From: Betaproteobacteria bacterium
GTDB lineage: Bacteria; Pseudomonadota; Gammaproteobacteria; Burkholderiales; SG8-39
DNA length: 21,999 nucleotides
Direction: 5' to 3'
Assembly (NCBI GenBank): GCA_011391185.1
Contig: JAABRB010000015.1
Location: 1 to 21,999 of the forward strand
The notes beneath the pieces were generated by a model. The model was given only the letters and a program-made list of their open reading frames with translations, had not been told where the DNA came from and searched no databases. Each line of letters opens with the position of its first letter. The stretch's first letter is position 1. Shown piece by piece: positions 1-9,379 of this stretch. The translations under genes were made by a program, and so were the position numbers.

Positions 1-2
1 AT

Positions 3-161
3 GGCGGTGCGATTGCAATCGGCCACCCGCTCGGTGCGTCCGGGGCGCGCCTCGTCGCCACTGCGCTCTGTCAGCTCGAGCGAATCAAGGGACGCTACGC
101 CCTCTGCACCATGTGCATCGGGGTCGGGCAGGGCATCGCGCTCGTCATCGAGCGCGTGTAG
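3..161 (+). CDS. Acetyl-CoA acetyltransferase (thiolase), C-terminal fragment
   Basis: This is the 3' end of a thiolase gene cut by the left edge; the frame is open from base 3 to a TAG at 159-161, and bases 1-2 end the previous codon. The 52 visible residues hold both C-terminal thiolase signatures. [16 protein letters not shown] contains the catalytic histidine of the GHP motif, and [10 protein letters not shown] contains the catalytic cysteine of the CxG motif. Thiolases condense or cleave acyl-CoA units, either in acetoacetyl-CoA formation (polyhydroxyalkanoate or ketone metabolism) or in beta-oxidation. The fragment cannot separate a PhaA/AtoB-type biosynthetic enzyme from a FadA-type one. 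It ends about 350 bases before mraZ and has no functional link to the cluster. The family call is firm; the subfamily is open. Confidence 0.9.
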   Translation, partial: GGAIAIGHPLGASGARLVATALCQLERIKGRYALCTMCIGVGQGIALVIERV

Positions 162-259
162 TTCCACCGCGTCGTCCGTGCAGCCGTGGTCAATGCGCGG
201 TTGGCGCGCGGTCGACCGTGCGCAGTAGACCAACGTCATATTCGGCCTCGTTCGGTGGC

Positions 260-284
260 CGTGCCGGGCTGAAACGGCACGTTT
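260..284 (+). terminator. Possible intrinsic terminator after the thiolase gene
   Basis: CGTGCCG (260-266) and CGGCACG (275-281) form a perfect 7-bp GC-rich stem with an 8-base loop, followed by only three T residues. It lies about 100 bases after the thiolase stop and before the dcw promoter region, which is where a terminator would be expected. The short U tract makes efficiency doubtful. Confidence 0.4.
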
Positions 285-304
285 CCTGAGAAATTACCTG
301 TAAT

Positions 305-331
305 ATCAGCTATATCCCGCTGATTTATAGC
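305..331. repeat. Two overlapping short inverted repeats in the intergenic region
   Basis: ATCAGC (305-310) pairs with GCTGAT (319-324) across 8 bases. GCTATA (309-314) pairs with TATAGC (326-331) across 11 bases. The repeats share bases 309-310 and their arms interleave, so in RNA the two hairpins would exclude each other. They could instead be operator half-sites for a DNA-binding protein. This is the most AT-rich part of the 162-508 intergenic region. Nothing else ties it to a function. Confidence 0.4.
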
Positions 332-378
332 AGGTTATTATGAATAGGCTTCGAAATCCAACAAGCGACCTTAAGTCA

Positions 379-406
379 TTGTCACAGTTAAAAAAATCAC
401 GATAGT
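379..406 (+). promoter_or_regulatory. Candidate upstream sigma70 promoter for mraZ
   Basis: TTGTCA (379-384) matches five of six bases of the -35 consensus. GATAGT (401-406) matches four of six at -10, with a 16-base spacer that contains an A run. A start near 413 would put all the MraZ boxes downstream of the start site, as in the E. coli mra promoter. It competes with the promoter at 411-439 and both may be used. Confidence 0.35.
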
Positions 407-410
407 CGCC

Positions 411-439
411 TTGACCACCCCCAACTTCTCCACTAAAGT
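411..439 (+). promoter_or_regulatory. Candidate sigma70 promoter of the dcw cluster (Pmra-like)
   Basis: TTGACC (411-416) matches five of six bases of the -35 consensus and TAAAGT (434-439) four of six at -10, with an optimal 17-base spacer. Transcription would start near 446. The -10 element touches the first MraZ-type box at 438, so MraZ bound there could block RNA polymerase directly. The mraZ start codon is about 60 bases downstream. Confidence 0.5.
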
Positions 440-473
440 GGTGAAAAGTGTGGTTTGGTGGGAAACGATGGGG
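438..473 (+). promoter_or_regulatory. MraZ operator: four boxes at 10-bp spacing
   Basis: Hexamers resembling GTGGGA start at 438 (GTGGTG), 448 (GTGTGG), 458 (GTGGGA) and 468 (ATGGGG), exactly 10 bases apart. MraZ is known to bind tandem TGGGN-type repeats, separated by about one helical turn, upstream of its own gene and so represses the dcw operon. The third and fourth boxes are close to consensus and the first two are degenerate. Position just before mraZ, spacing and sequence all agree with autoregulation. Confidence 0.75.
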
Positions 474-508
474 CAGCCGCTCCGTTGCGCCCGCCAAGTG
501 GGGGCACG

Positions 509-952
509 GTGTTTCAAGGAGCAAGCGAGCTCAGTCTCGACGCAAAGGGGCGCCTGGCGGTCCCGACGCGGCATCGGGATCCGCTTTCCTCGGGTGGTGG
601 CGCGGTCGTACTGACCGCGCACCCCGACGGCTGCCTTCTCCTCTATCCCAAGGTTGCCTGGGAGCCCATCGGGGCGCGCATCCAGTCGCTGTCCAGTTTC
701 AATGAGCAGGCCCGCTGGTGGCAGCGGCTGCTCGTCGGTTTCGCCGAGGAGCTCGCGCTCGACGGCTCGGGCCGCATCCTCGTCTCGCCCGCGCTGCGCA
801 AGTTCGCGAACCTGCAGAAGCAGGTGATGCTCGTCGGGCAGGGAAGCCATTTCGAGATGTGGGACCTGGACGCCTGGGAGCAGAAGCTCACCCAGGCGAT
901 GGCCGTTGCGGGCAGCACGCCGCCGCCGGGGACCGAGAATTTCGCGCTTTGA
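509..952 (+). CDS. mraZ: Transcriptional regulator MraZ
   Basis: MraZ is a DNA-binding protein of the SpoVT/AbrB fold that forms a ring and represses the dcw operon from boxes upstream of its own gene. The protein has two AbrB-like halves, each with a DxxGR signature: DAKGR at residues 11-15 and DGSGR at 85-89. I chose the GTG at 509 because the family begins with an (M)FQGAS sequence and the reading here is (V)[15 protein letters not shown]; a G-rich stretch at 500-504 can serve as ribosome binding site. The result is 147 residues, against about 152 in E. coli. A TTG at 455 in the same frame would add 18 residues unlike the family and would lie inside the operator. The stop overlaps the rsmH start by one base. 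Confidence 0.93.
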   Translation: MFQGASELSLDAKGRLAVPTRHRDPLSSGGGAVVLTAHPDGCLLLYPKVAWEPIGARIQSLSSFNEQARWWQRLLVGFAEELALDGSGRILVSPALRKFANLQKQVMLVGQGSHFEMWDLDAWEQKLTQAMAVAGSTPPPGTENFAL

Positions 953-1866
953 TGGAACACCGGACCGTCCTCCTCGAGGAGGCGGTGGTGGCGCTGAACG
1001 TGAAGCCGGATGGCACCTACGTCGATGCGACGTACGGCCGGGGCGGTCACAGCGGCGCCATCCTCGCCCGGCTGAGCCCGCGGGGCAGGCTGATCGGGCT
1101 CGACCGGGATCGCGATGCGGTCGCGGCGAGCGCGGGCATCGCGGACGCCCGGTTCGGAATGTGCCACGCGCGCTTCGGCGCGCTGGCGGAAGTGCTGGCG
1201 GCGCAGGGCGTCGCCGAGGTGGACGGTGTGCTGTTCGACCTCGGTGTGTCCTCACCGCAACTTGAGGAAGCGGAACGGGGTTTCAGCTTCCGGCTCGATG
1301 CGCCGCTCGACATGCGCATGGACCGGACGCGTGGGGAAACGGCAGCGGAGTGGCTCGCAAGGGCCGGCGAAACGGAAATAAAAAGGGTGATCAAGACCTA
1401 TGGCGAAGAACGGTTTGCTGGCCAGATTGCAAAGGCGATTGTTGCTGCTCGGGCATGCGGAGGGATTCGCACAACCCGCGAACTTGCCCGCGTCGTGGGT
1501 GCGTCCGTCAGGACGCGCGAGGCTCACCAGGACCCGGCGACGCGCACCTTCCAGGCTGTACGGATTCACGTCAATCAGGAGCTTGAGGAGTTGTCGTTAG
1601 CGCTCCCGCAAGCGCTTCATGTCCTCAGGCCGGGCGGCCGGCTGGTGGCGATCAGCTTCCATTCGCTGGAGGATCGGATCGTCAAGCGCTACATGGGCGC
1701 CCGGGCGCGGCCAACGGTCCCCGACCGGCTGCCGCTCCGGGCGCACGAGATGCCCAGACCTGATCTCGCGATATGCGGCAAGCCGGTCCGTCCCGGGGCC
1801 GCCGAAATCGCCGCCAACCCGCGTGCCCGCAGCGCAATCATGCGCGTGGCCGAAAAGCTTGCCTGA
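952..1866 (+). CDS. rsmH: 16S rRNA (cytosine(1402)-N(4))-methyltransferase RsmH
   Basis: RsmH (formerly MraW) methylates N4 of C1402 in the ribosomal P site using S-adenosylmethionine. The 304 residues show the family signatures in order: [10 protein letters not shown] (25-34) for SAM binding, with Tyr where Phe is more usual, LIGLDRD (47-53), [10 protein letters not shown], the [16 protein letters not shown] block, [13 protein letters not shown], and a C-terminal [19 protein letters not shown] block. The ATG at 952 shares its A with the mraZ stop codon (TGATG), so the two are probably translationally coupled. An open frame extends upstream to 718 but only overlaps mraZ and shows no family sequence. 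Length and position as second gene of the cluster are typical. Confidence 0.96.
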   Translation: MEHRTVLLEEAVVALNVKPDGTYVDATYGRGGHSGAILARLSPRGRLIGLDRDRDAVAASAGIADARFGMCHARFGALAEVLAAQGVAEVDGVLFDLGVSSPQLEEAERGFSFRLDAPLDMRMDRTRGETAAEWLARAGETEIKRVIKTYGEERFAGQIAKAIVAARACGGIRTTRELARVVGASVRTREAHQDPATRTFQAVRIHVNQELEELSLALPQALHVLRPGGRLVAISFHSLEDRIVKRYMGARARPTVPDRLPLRAHEMPRPDLAICGKPVRPGAAEIAANPRARSAIMRVAEKLA

Positions 1867-1910
1867 TTTCGCCATGACCCCGCCCCGCTATCGCCCCCGG
1901 AGTGCCACAC

Positions 1911-2201
1911 ATGGCGCGGCTTAATCTCCTTCTGCTCGTGCTGCTGGCGGTTTGCGCGCTGGGGCTGGTCACCTCGCAGCACAAGGCCCGCAAGCTTTTC
2001 GCCGAACTCGAGCGCGAGCAGGCGCGCACCAAGGCGATCGATGTGGAGTGGGGCCAGCTGGAGCTCGAATCACGGACGTGGGCGCTCCCGTCGCGCGTCG
2101 ACAAGCTCGCTCGGGAGCAGCGGGGGATGCATGCGCCGGACCCACGCCGGATCCACGTTGTACCGCGTGACCGCGCCGCGAAGTCCGTGGAGGTTCGATG
2201 A
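1911..2201 (+). CDS. ftsL: Cell division protein FtsL
   Basis: FtsL is a small bitopic membrane protein that forms a complex with FtsB and FtsQ and activates FtsWI at the septum. The 96 residues show a short cytoplasmic start, one membrane helix (about residues 4-22) and a charged helical stretch (about 23-55, rich in Glu, Arg, Lys, Ala and Leu) that fits the periplasmic coiled coil. FtsL sequences diverge strongly, so the call rests on size, topology and position between rsmH and ftsI. The ATG at 1911 is preferred because GGAG at 1899-1902 lies 8 bases upstream. A GTG at 1902 in frame would add three residues but overlaps that site. The stop overlaps ftsI as ATGA. Confidence 0.9.
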   Translation: MARLNLLLLVLLAVCALGLVTSQHKARKLFAELEREQARTKAIDVEWGQLELESRTWALPSRVDKLAREQRGMHAPDPRRIHVVPRDRAAKSVEVR

Positions 2202-3928
2202 AGTTTGCGGCGAGTCCGGTGCTTGCCCCGCCGCTGCCCTTGTGGCGGGCGCGGCTGGTGGTCGTGGTGATCGCCGGCGCACTCGCGGTCCTGGTGGGGC
2301 GCGCGTTCTACCTGCAGGGGTTCGAGTACGGATTCCTCCAGGCGAAGGGCGAGTCGCGTTACAGCCGCGTGCTGGAAGTCTCCGCCAATCGCGGTCGCAT
2401 CCTCGACCGCAATGGCGAGGCACTTGCTGTCAGCACGCCGGTCAAATCGATTTGGGCAATTCCGGAGGATGTTGTCGCCTCGCGGGACGAACTTGGCCGG
2501 CTCGCCAGCGCTCTCGAGATGTCCGAGGACGACGTGCGGAAGCGTCTCGCCGGGCAGGGTCGCGATTTCGTGTACATCAAACGCCAGATCCCGCCTGAAG
2601 CCGCCGAGCGGGTTGCGGCGCTCGGCCTGGCGGGCATCCACCAAAACCAGGAGTTTCGGCGCTATTACCCCGGCGGAGAGGTGACTGCCCACGCGGTGGG
2701 CTTCACCAACGTGGACGGCCACGGCCAGGAAGGGATCGAACTCGCGTTCGAGGAGCGTCTCGCCGGTCGCGCCGGGACCCGGCGCGTCATCAAGGATCGC
2801 CGCGGACAGATCGTCGAGGACCTGGAAGGAACCCGGCCGGCGCAGCACGGCCGCGACGTCACCCTGGCGATCGACAGCCGCATTCAGAGCCTCGCGTTCG
2901 GCCAGCTGCGCGAGGCGGTACGTACGCATGGCGCCAAGGGCGGCGGGATCGTGGTGCTCGATGTGCGTACCGGGGAAGTCCTGGCGCTTGCCAATCTCCC
3001 CACTTACAACCCGAACAATCGCGCCCAGCTTTCCGGCGGCTCGCTGCGCAATCGCGCGGTCGTTGACGTTTTCGAACCCGGTTCGACGCTGAAGCCGCTC
3101 ACCATCGCGGCGGCGATCGATGCGGGTCGCGTGACACCTCGCACCCGGATTCCGATCGCACCCGGCACGCTCACGATCGGCCCGGCCACGATCCGCGACG
3201 CCCACCCGGCGGAGCAGCTGACCGTCACCCAGGTGATCCAGAAGTCCTCGAACGTCGGCGCGGCGAAGGTCGCCCTGATGCTCCAGCCGCAGGTGCTCTG
3301 GGACATGTTCGAGCAAGTCGGATTCGGCAGGGAGTCCGAGCTCGGCTTTCCCGGCGAGGCGAGCGGCAAGCTGCGGCCCTACAAGACCTGGAAACCGATC
3401 GAGCAGGCGACCATGTCCTACGGGCACGGCATCTCGGTCAGCCTGATGCAGCTGGCGCGCGCCTACACGGTCTTCGCGCGTGACGGCGAACTCATGCCGC
3501 TTTCGCTCGTGAAACTCGATGCTCCGCCACCTGGCGTACCGGTCGTTGCGCCGGAGACTGCCCGCGCAGTGCGCATGATGCTCGAGCTTGCGACCCATCC
3601 GGAGGGCACCGGGCCCCGCGCGCAGATCATGGGTTATCGCGTCGCGGGCAAGACCGGCACGGCGCACAAGCAGGAAAACGGTGGCTACGCGGCCGACAAG
3701 TACTACTCATCTTTCGTGGGGCTCGCTCCCGCGTCCACTCCGCGGCTCGTCATCGCCGCGCTGATCGACGAGCCGTCCGGTGGCCAGTACTACGGCGGCG
3801 CGGTCGCGGCGCCGGTGTTCGCCGCGGTCATGGCGGGTGCGCTGCGCATCCTTGGCGTGCCGCCTGACGCGCCGATGAAGCCGATCGAGCTTCCCGCACC
3901 CGACGCCGAAATAAGGGAAAGCATTTAG
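2198..3928 (+). CDS. ftsI: Peptidoglycan D,D-transpeptidase FtsI (PBP3)
   Basis: FtsI is the septum-specific class B penicillin-binding protein that cross-links glycan made by FtsW. The 576 residues (E. coli 588) show an N-terminal membrane anchor (about 18-40) and the start of the PBP dimer domain with NRGRILDRNG (64-73). The transpeptidase domain has all three active-site motifs: SxxK as S296-T-L-K299 within FEPGSTLKP, SxN as S350-S-N352, and KTG at 485-487. The catalytic set is intact, so a functional beta-lactam target is expected. The start overlaps the ftsL stop by four bases (ATGA). The C-terminus lacks the long processed tail of the E. coli enzyme, which is common outside the enterobacteria. 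Confidence 0.96.
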   Translation: MKFAASPVLAPPLPLWRARLVVVVIAGALAVLVGRAFYLQGFEYGFLQAKGESRYSRVLEVSANRGRILDRNGEALAVSTPVKSIWAIPEDVVASRDELGRLASALEMSEDDVRKRLAGQGRDFVYIKRQIPPEAAERVAALGLAGIHQNQEFRRYYPGGEVTAHAVGFTNVDGHGQEGIELAFEERLAGRAGTRRVIKDRRGQIVEDLEGTRPAQHGRDVTLAIDSRIQSLAFGQLREAVRTHGAKGGGIVVLDVRTGEVLALANLPTYNPNNRAQLSGGSLRNRAVVDVFEPGSTLKPLTIAAAIDAGRVTPRTRIPIAPGTLTIGPATIRDAHPAEQLTVTQVIQKSSNVGAAKVALMLQPQVLWDMFEQVGFGRESELGFPGEASGKLRPYKTWKPIEQATMSYGHGISVSLMQLARAYTVFARDGELMPLSLVKLDAPPPGVPVVAPETARAVRMMLELATHPEGTGPRAQIMGYRVAGKTGTAHKQENGGYAADKYYSSFVGLAPASTPRLVIAALIDEPSGGQYYGGAVAAPVFAAVMAGALRILGVPPDAPMKPIELPAPDAEIRESI

Positions 3929-3932
3929 TGCA

Positions 3933-5438
3933 GTGGACCGCGTCCTCTCCATTCTCGAAACACTGCGCGATCGGGGGGTCCGCGTGATCGGGCTCGGCGC
4001 GGACAGCCGCACGCTCGCGCCAGGCGAGGTCTTCCTCGCGTATCCCGGCGGACGTGCCGACGGACGGCGATTCATACACGCCGCCATTGATCGCGGCGCA
4101 TCGGCAGTGCTCTGGGAGCAGTCGGGATTCGACTGGGATGCCGTGTGGCGCGTGCCGAACTGTCCCGTCGACGGTCTCCGCGCCCTCGCGGGCCCGCTCG
4201 CAAACGAAGTGTACAGGCGACCCTCGGGTGAGCTCTGGATGATCGGCGTGACGGGCACGAACGGGAAGACCTCGTGCAGCCAGTGGATCGCGCAGGCGCT
4301 TGCCGGATTAGGTCGCAAGACGGGTGTCGTCGGGACGCTCGGCACCGGCCTCATTGACGCGACCACCGACTCGACGCAAGCGCTCGTTCCGGATCCCAAC
4401 ACCACGCCGGACGCGATCATGCTGCACCGGAAGCTCGCGGGCTTCGTGCGGGACGGTGCGCAGGCCGCCGCGATGGAAGCCTCATCGATCGGTCTCGATC
4501 AGGGGCGCGTGGATGGGGTGCGGATCGATGTGGCGCTCTTCACCAACCTGTCGCGCGATCATCTCGATTACCACGGTGATCTCGAAAGCTATGCCCGCGC
4601 CAAGATGAAGCTCTTCCATGTGCAGGGGTTGGGCCATGCGGTGCTCAATCTCGACGACGCGCTCGGGGCGCGCATTGCGCAGGCGCTGGCGGGATCGGCC
4701 GTGCAGCGCGTCGGCTACAGCGTGACCCGGGGCGCCGGCCAACAGGCAGGCCTCGAGCGTCATCTCGAAGCCCACCACGTCTCCGTCAGCGATCGCGGCA
4801 TTGCGTTCACCCTCGCTAGCTCTTGGGGCGATGCGCGCATCGAGAGCGCGATGCTGGGTCGCTTCAACGTTGCGAACCTGCTCGGCGTCCTGGGTGTTCT
4901 CCTCGCGTCCGGTGTCACGCCCGCGGAGGCCGCGCACGCCGTCGCCATGCTGCGGCCCGTGCCCGGACGAATGGAACGGATTGGCGGCGGTGATCGGCCG
5001 CTCGTCGTCGTGGATTACGCACATAGCCCCGATGCCCTGGACAAGGTGCTCGCGGCGATTGCCGACGTGGCGCGCGCGCGCGGCGGCAGCCTGCTCTGCG
5101 TTTTCGGCTGCGGCGGGGAACGGGATCACGGCAAGCGCCCGCTGATGGGCGAAGCGGCATCGCGGCATGCTGATTTCATCGTCGTCACGAGCGACAATCC
5201 ACGGGGCGAAGATCCCGCGAAGATCATCACGGAGATCCTGCCCGGAATCCGCGCCGCGCACGCGATCGAGCCCGACCGGCGCGCCGCGATCCGTCTTGCC
5301 ATCGCGCACAGCGGCCCGCGCGACGTGATCGTCCTGGCGGGCAAGGGGCACGAACCCTATCAGGAGATCGCGGGCGTGCGGTTGCCCTTCTCGGACGTGG
5401 AAGAGGCGCGGGCTGCGCTGGGGGCGGCGGGAACATGA
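3933..5438 (+). CDS. murE: UDP-MurNAc-L-Ala-D-Glu:meso-diaminopimelate ligase MurE
   Basis: MurE adds meso-diaminopimelate to UDP-MurNAc-L-Ala-D-Glu in the cytoplasm, using ATP. The 501 residues show the Mur ligase architecture: an N-terminal UDP-binding domain, the ATP loop TGTNGKT (107-113), NLSRDHLDYHG, the carbamylated lysine expected at K224 (YARAKMK), VDYAHSPDAL, and FGCGGERDHGKR. DNPR (421-424) is the motif that selects meso-diaminopimelate over lysine, so the substrate can be stated with fair certainty. The start is a GTG four bases after the ftsI stop, with AAGGGAAA about ten bases upstream. The stop overlaps murF as ATGA. Confidence 0.96.
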   Translation: MDRVLSILETLRDRGVRVIGLGADSRTLAPGEVFLAYPGGRADGRRFIHAAIDRGASAVLWEQSGFDWDAVWRVPNCPVDGLRALAGPLANEVYRRPSGELWMIGVTGTNGKTSCSQWIAQALAGLGRKTGVVGTLGTGLIDATTDSTQALVPDPNTTPDAIMLHRKLAGFVRDGAQAAAMEASSIGLDQGRVDGVRIDVALFTNLSRDHLDYHGDLESYARAKMKLFHVQGLGHAVLNLDDALGARIAQALAGSAVQRVGYSVTRGAGQQAGLERHLEAHHVSVSDRGIAFTLASSWGDARIESAMLGRFNVANLLGVLGVLLASGVTPAEAAHAVAMLRPVPGRMERIGGGDRPLVVVDYAHSPDALDKVLAAIADVARARGGSLLCVFGCGGERDHGKRPLMGEAASRHADFIVVTSDNPRGEDPAKIITEILPGIRAAHAIEPDRRAAIRLAIAHSGPRDVIVLAGKGHEPYQEIAGVRLPFSDVEEARAALGAAGT

Positions 5439-6817
5439 CATTCATGTTGACCCTGGCCACAGCGGCACAATCGCTCGGGGCCCGCATCGAAGGCGGAGAT
5501 CCCCGGTTCGAATCGGTCTCGACGGATAGCCGGACGCTCGAGTCCGGCGCCCTGTTCGTCGCGCTGCGCGGTGACCGGTTCGACGGCCACGACTATCTCG
5601 GCCTGGCAAAGGAGCGTGGCGCAGTCGCCGCGATGATCGTCGCCGCTGCGGCAGAGACCTGCGCCCGGGCGGGACTCGCGGCCCTGATCGTGGCCGATAC
5701 GCGTCGCGCACTGGGCGATCTGGCGCGGCACTGGCGTGACCGGTTCAAGCTTCCGCTCATCGCAATCGTCGGCAGCAACGGCAAGACGACAGTGAAGGAG
5801 ATGACCGCTGCCTGCCTGCATGCGCATTTCGGTGCCGCGCACGTGCTCGCGACGGCCGGCAATCTGAACAACGACATCGGCGTGCCCCTGACGCTCCTGC
5901 GTCTGCGCGCCACACACCGCGTGGCGGTCGTCGAACTCGGCATGAATCATCCCGGCGAAACCGCGTACCTGGCCGGCCTCGCGCGCCCGACGATCGGCGT
6001 CATCAACAACGCCCAACGCGAGCACCAGGAATTCATGAAGACCGTGGCGGACGTCGCGGCCGAGCACGCCGCAGTGCTCGTTGCGCTGCGTGCGGACGGC
6101 GTTGCGGTCATCAATGCGGATGACGACCATGCCCCGATATGGCGCGTCGCCGCGGGAACGCGCGTGGTGCGAGACTTCGGGGTGGCGGCCGGGGCGGCAG
6201 TCCGTGCTGCGCATCGACCGACGGATTCCGGGACGGCACTTGAGATCACGACGCCGGAAAGCCGCGTCACCGTCGTGCTGCAAGTCGCTGGTCTGCACAA
6301 CGTTTGCAATGCGCTCGCCGCGACGGCGGCCGCCACCGCGGCGGGGGCGAGCCTCAAGTCGGTCGCCGAGGGCCTCGCCGGGTTTCGCGCCGTCAAGGGC
6401 CGCCTGCACCAGCGAGGGGGTCGCAACGGGACCACGATCATCGACGACACGTACAACGCGAACCCCGACTCCGTGCGCGCCGCGATCAATGTGCTGGCCG
6501 GCGCGAGCGGCCCGCGCGTGCTGGTTCTCGGCGATATGGGCGAACTCGGCGAGCAGGGTGTCGAATTCCACCGGGAAGTCGGCCGCCATGCCCGCGAATC
6601 AGACGTGACAAGCCTGCTGGCGCTCGGGGAACTCGCGCAACACACCGCGCGCGCGTTCGGTGCGGGTGCGGCGCATCTCGATTCCCTCGAGGCGCTGCTG
6701 GCGACGCTCGAGCCGCTCGTCGTGCCCGGTGCGACGATCCTGGTGAAGGGCTCGCGATTCATGCGCATGGAGCGCGTCGTCGAGCGTCTCGTCGCGGAGG
6801 TCGCGGAATGCTCCTAG
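5435..6817 (+). CDS. murF: UDP-MurNAc-tripeptide:D-Ala-D-Ala ligase MurF
   Basis: MurF attaches the D-Ala-D-Ala dipeptide made by Ddl, completing the UDP-MurNAc-pentapeptide. The 460 residues show the Mur ligase motifs: the ATP loop GSNGKTT (lysine at 117), [46 protein letters not shown] and VLGDMGELG. The NAQREHQEF form, where many bacteria have NAGPAH-like residues, is one I associate with betaproteobacterial MurF. The start overlaps the murE stop by four bases; a second ATG three codons later (5444) would also be possible. The gene ends inside mraY, overlapping it by 10 bases. Confidence 0.96.
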   Translation: MTFMLTLATAAQSLGARIEGGDPRFESVSTDSRTLESGALFVALRGDRFDGHDYLGLAKERGAVAAMIVAAAAETCARAGLAALIVADTRRALGDLARHWRDRFKLPLIAIVGSNGKTTVKEMTAACLHAHFGAAHVLATAGNLNNDIGVPLTLLRLRATHRVAVVELGMNHPGETAYLAGLARPTIGVINNAQREHQEFMKTVADVAAEHAAVLVALRADGVAVINADDDHAPIWRVAAGTRVVRDFGVAAGAAVRAAHRPTDSGTALEITTPESRVTVVLQVAGLHNVCNALAATAAATAAGASLKSVAEGLAGFRAVKGRLHQRGGRNGTTIIDDTYNANPDSVRAAINVLAGASGPRVLVLGDMGELGEQGVEFHREVGRHARESDVTSLLALGELAQHTARAFGAGAAHLDSLEALLATLEPLVVPGATILVKGSRFMRMERVVERLVAEVAECS

Positions 6818-7962
6818 ATCTTGCCCAGTGGCTCGGACAGGACATCCGCGCGTTCAACGTGTTCAACTACATCACGTTGCGCGCAGTGGTCGCCGCGCTG
6901 ACCGCACTCGCGATCTCCTTCGTGCTCGGCCCCGCGATGATCCGCAAGCTCACCGCCTACCGGATCGGCCAGGCGGTGCGCGACGACGGTCCCCAGTCGC
7001 ATCTCACGAAAGCGGGGACGCCGACCATGGGTGGCGCGCTCCTCCTCGTGTCGATCGGGGTGACCACGCTGCTCTGGGGCGATCTCACCAACCGATTCAT
7101 CTGGTGCGTGCTGGTCGTGACGCTCGGATTCGGGGTGATTGGCTGGGTCGACGACTACCGCAAGGTCGTGCACCGCAATCCCAAGGGTCTCCCGGCGCGC
7201 GCCAAGTTCTTCTGGCAGTCGGTGATCGGCCTGGCCGCCGCCGTCTATCTCGCTTTCGCCGTTCCGGCGACGAGCAATGCGCAGGCGGTCGATCTCTTCC
7301 TCCAGTGGGTCACAAGCGGCTTCTCCATGGATCTGCCGCCCAAATCCGCCCTCATCGTGCCGTTCTTCAAGCACGTCGCGTACCCGCTGGGCGTGTTCGG
7401 TTTCATCGTGCTTGCTTATCTCGTGATCGTGGGGACGTCCAACGCAGTGAACCTGACCGATGGTCTGGACGGTCTCGCCATCATGCCCGCAGTGATGGTG
7501 GGGGGAGCGCTCGGCATTTTCGCTTACGTCACCGGGCATTCGGTATTCGCGAAATATCTGCTGTTCCCTTACATCCCCGGCGCGGGAGAGCTCACGGTGT
7601 TCTGTGCGGCGCTCGCAGGCGCGGGCCTCGGATTTCTCTGGTTCAACGCTTACCCCGCCGAAGTTTTCATGGGTGACGTTGGCGCGCTGGCGCTCGGCGC
7701 GGCGCTCGGCACGGTGGCGGTGATCGCGCGGCAGGAGATCGTGCTTTTCATCATGGGCGGCGTATTCGTCGCCGAAACCGTATCGGTGATGGCACAGGTG
7801 ATCTATTTCAAGATGACTGGCGGAAAGCGGATTCTGCGGATGGCGCCGTTACACCACCACTACGAGCTGAGCGGCTGGAAAGAGACGCAGGTGGTGGTGC
7901 GGTTCTGGATCATCACGATCATGTTGGTGCTGTTCGGCCTCTCGACACTGAAACTGAGATGA
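6808..7962 (+). CDS. mraY: Phospho-N-acetylmuramoyl-pentapeptide-transferase MraY
   Basis: MraY is the polytopic membrane enzyme that transfers phospho-MurNAc-pentapeptide to undecaprenyl phosphate, giving lipid I. The 384 residues hold about ten hydrophobic helices and the conserved polar loops: [10 protein letters not shown], the D115-D116 pair in [15 protein letters not shown] with D218 and D221, the GDVGALALG loop with D290, and the His cluster HHHYELSGW starting at 349. The ATG at 6808 follows GGAGG at 6796-6800 at a good distance and gives the usual N-terminus (MLLDLAQWL). The frame is open upstream through murF, but that extension is only arginine-rich shadow sequence. The overlap with the murF stop suggests coupled translation. 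Confidence 0.96.
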   Translation: MLLDLAQWLGQDIRAFNVFNYITLRAVVAALTALAISFVLGPAMIRKLTAYRIGQAVRDDGPQSHLTKAGTPTMGGALLLVSIGVTTLLWGDLTNRFIWCVLVVTLGFGVIGWVDDYRKVVHRNPKGLPARAKFFWQSVIGLAAAVYLAFAVPATSNAQAVDLFLQWVTSGFSMDLPPKSALIVPFFKHVAYPLGVFGFIVLAYLVIVGTSNAVNLTDGLDGLAIMPAVMVGGALGIFAYVTGHSVFAKYLLFPYIPGAGELTVFCAALAGAGLGFLWFNAYPAEVFMGDVGALALGAALGTVAVIARQEIVLFIMGGVFVAETVSVMAQVIYFKMTGGKRILRMAPLHHHYELSGWKETQVVVRFWIITIMLVLFGLSTLKLR

Positions 7963-7978
7963 GAGGCCGAACGCGTTC

Positions 7979-9379
7979 ATGGAGCTGAGCGGAAAGAAGG
8001 TGCTGGTGCTGGGACTGGGCGAAACCGGGCTGTCGATGGCGCAATGGGTGACCCGGCAGGGCGCGACCGTGCGCGTTGCCGACACGCGCGAACGGCCGCC
8101 TGCGCTCGATACGCTCACCGCAACGGTGCCCGACGCCGAAGTCGTGACGGGACCGTTCACGCCGCAGCTTGCCGACGGGGTGGACGAGATTGCCGTGAGC
8201 CCGGGTGTTCCGCTCACCGAACCGGTCGTCGAGGAGCGCGCGAAGCGGGGCGTGCCGGTCGTAGGCGACATCGAGCTCTTCGCGCAGGCATTGTCCGGCC
8301 AACCCCGCCCGAAGATCATCGCGATCACGGGAACCAACGGGAAAAGCACCGTGACGGCACTCGCCGGCGCCATGTGCCGGAGCGCGGACCTCGACTGCGA
8401 GGTCGCCGGGAACATCGGACCGGCCGTGCTGACCGCGCTCATGCGCCGACTCGATTCCGGCGCCATGCCTGAACTCTGGGTGCTCGAACTCTCCAGCTTT
8501 CAACTCGAGACGACGCGCTCGCTCGCGCCGGATGCCGCGACCGTCCTGAACGTGAGCAGCGACCACCTCGACCGTTATCCCGGCATTGCGCTCTACGCCG
8601 CGGCGAAGGCGCGGATATTTCATGGGAGCGGCGTTCAGGTCCTGAACCGTGACGACCGCCGCAGCATGGGGATGGCGTTGCCGGACCACAGCGTCGTGAC
8701 GTTCGGGCTGAACACGCCGCGCGAAGCGCACGACTTCGGCCTGCTCAAGGTGTTCGACGAATACTGGCTGGCACGCGGCATGACCCCGCTCATGGCCGTC
8801 CGCGACATGCGTATCGCCGGATTTCACAATGCGGCAAATGCGCTCGCCGCACTGGCACTGACATGCGCGGTGGGCTCCCGCCTGGCCCATACGCTGGCGG
8901 TCCTCAAGACTTTCACCGGGCTTTCCCACCGCATGGAGCGGATCGCGGTGATCGATGGCATTGCATTTTACGACGACTCGAAGGGAACGAATGTCGGTGC
9001 CGTAACTGCGGCGCTCGCGGGCTTTGCGCGAAGCCTCGAGGCGACCGGCGGAAAGGTGGTCCTGATCGCCGGAGGCGATGGCAAGCAGCAGGATTTCGCT
9101 CCCTTGCGTGCGGCGGTGTCCGGTGCGGCTCGCGCGGTCGTGCTGATCGGTCGCGATGCCGTCCTGATCGAAGGGGCGATGGCTGGCGGCGGCGTCGTGA
9201 CCGAGCGGGCCGGGACGATGCGCGACGCCGTCGAGGCTGCGTTTCGCGCGGCGCGGCCGGGGGATGTGGTGCTGCTGTCGCCGGCGTGCGCCAGCTTCGA
9301 CATGTTCGAGAACTACATTCACCGCGGCAAGATGTTTCGCGCCGCGGTCGAGGAACTGGATCGTGCTTCCGCGCACTGA
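7979..9379 (+). CDS. murD: UDP-MurNAc-L-alanine:D-glutamate ligase MurD
   Basis: MurD adds D-glutamate to UDP-MurNAc-L-Ala in the cytoplasm. The 466 residues begin with a Rossmann-like UDP-binding motif ([12 protein letters not shown], residues 8-19), followed by the ATP loop TGTNGKST (lysine at 122), [31 protein letters not shown] and the C-terminal [11 protein letters not shown] block with [11 protein letters not shown]. All are standard for MurD. The ATG at 7979 lies 16 bases after mraY with only a weak purine-rich stretch upstream (GAGAGG). The 3' end overlaps the preferred ftsW start by 17 bases. Confidence 0.96.
   Translation: MELSGKKVLVLGLGETGLSMAQWVTRQGATVRVADTRERPPALDTLTATVPDAEVVTGPFTPQLADGVDEIAVSPGVPLTEPVVEERAKRGVPVVGDIELFAQALSGQPRPKIIAITGTNGKSTVTALAGAMCRSADLDCEVAGNIGPAVLTALMRRLDSGAMPELWVLELSSFQLETTRSLAPDAATVLNVSSDHLDRYPGIALYAAAKARIFHGSGVQVLNRDDRRSMGMALPDHSVVTFGLNTPREAHDFGLLKVFDEYWLARGMTPLMAVRDMRIAGFHNAANALAALALTCAVGSRLAHTLAVLKTFTGLSHRMERIAVIDGIAFYDDSKGTNVGAVTAALAGFARSLEATGGKVVLIAGGDGKQQDFAPLRAAVSGAARAVVLIGRDAVLIEGAMAGGGVVTERAGTMRDAVEAAFRAARPGDVVLLSPACASFDMFENYIHRGKMFRAAVEELDRASAH

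Noticed and set aside
1..228. A 75-residue + strand open frame starting at base 1
   Set aside because: Ser/Arg-rich and without family features; the thiolase end in another frame (3-161) explains the coding signal.
371..1255. A 294-residue minus-strand open frame across the mraZ promoter and gene
   Set aside because: Arg/Pro-rich shadow of mraZ and rsmH that also runs through the promoter and operator region.
1838..3667. A 609-residue minus-strand open frame opposite ftsL and ftsI
   Set aside because: High-GC antisense frame with no recognisable domain; the + strand genes have full motif sets.
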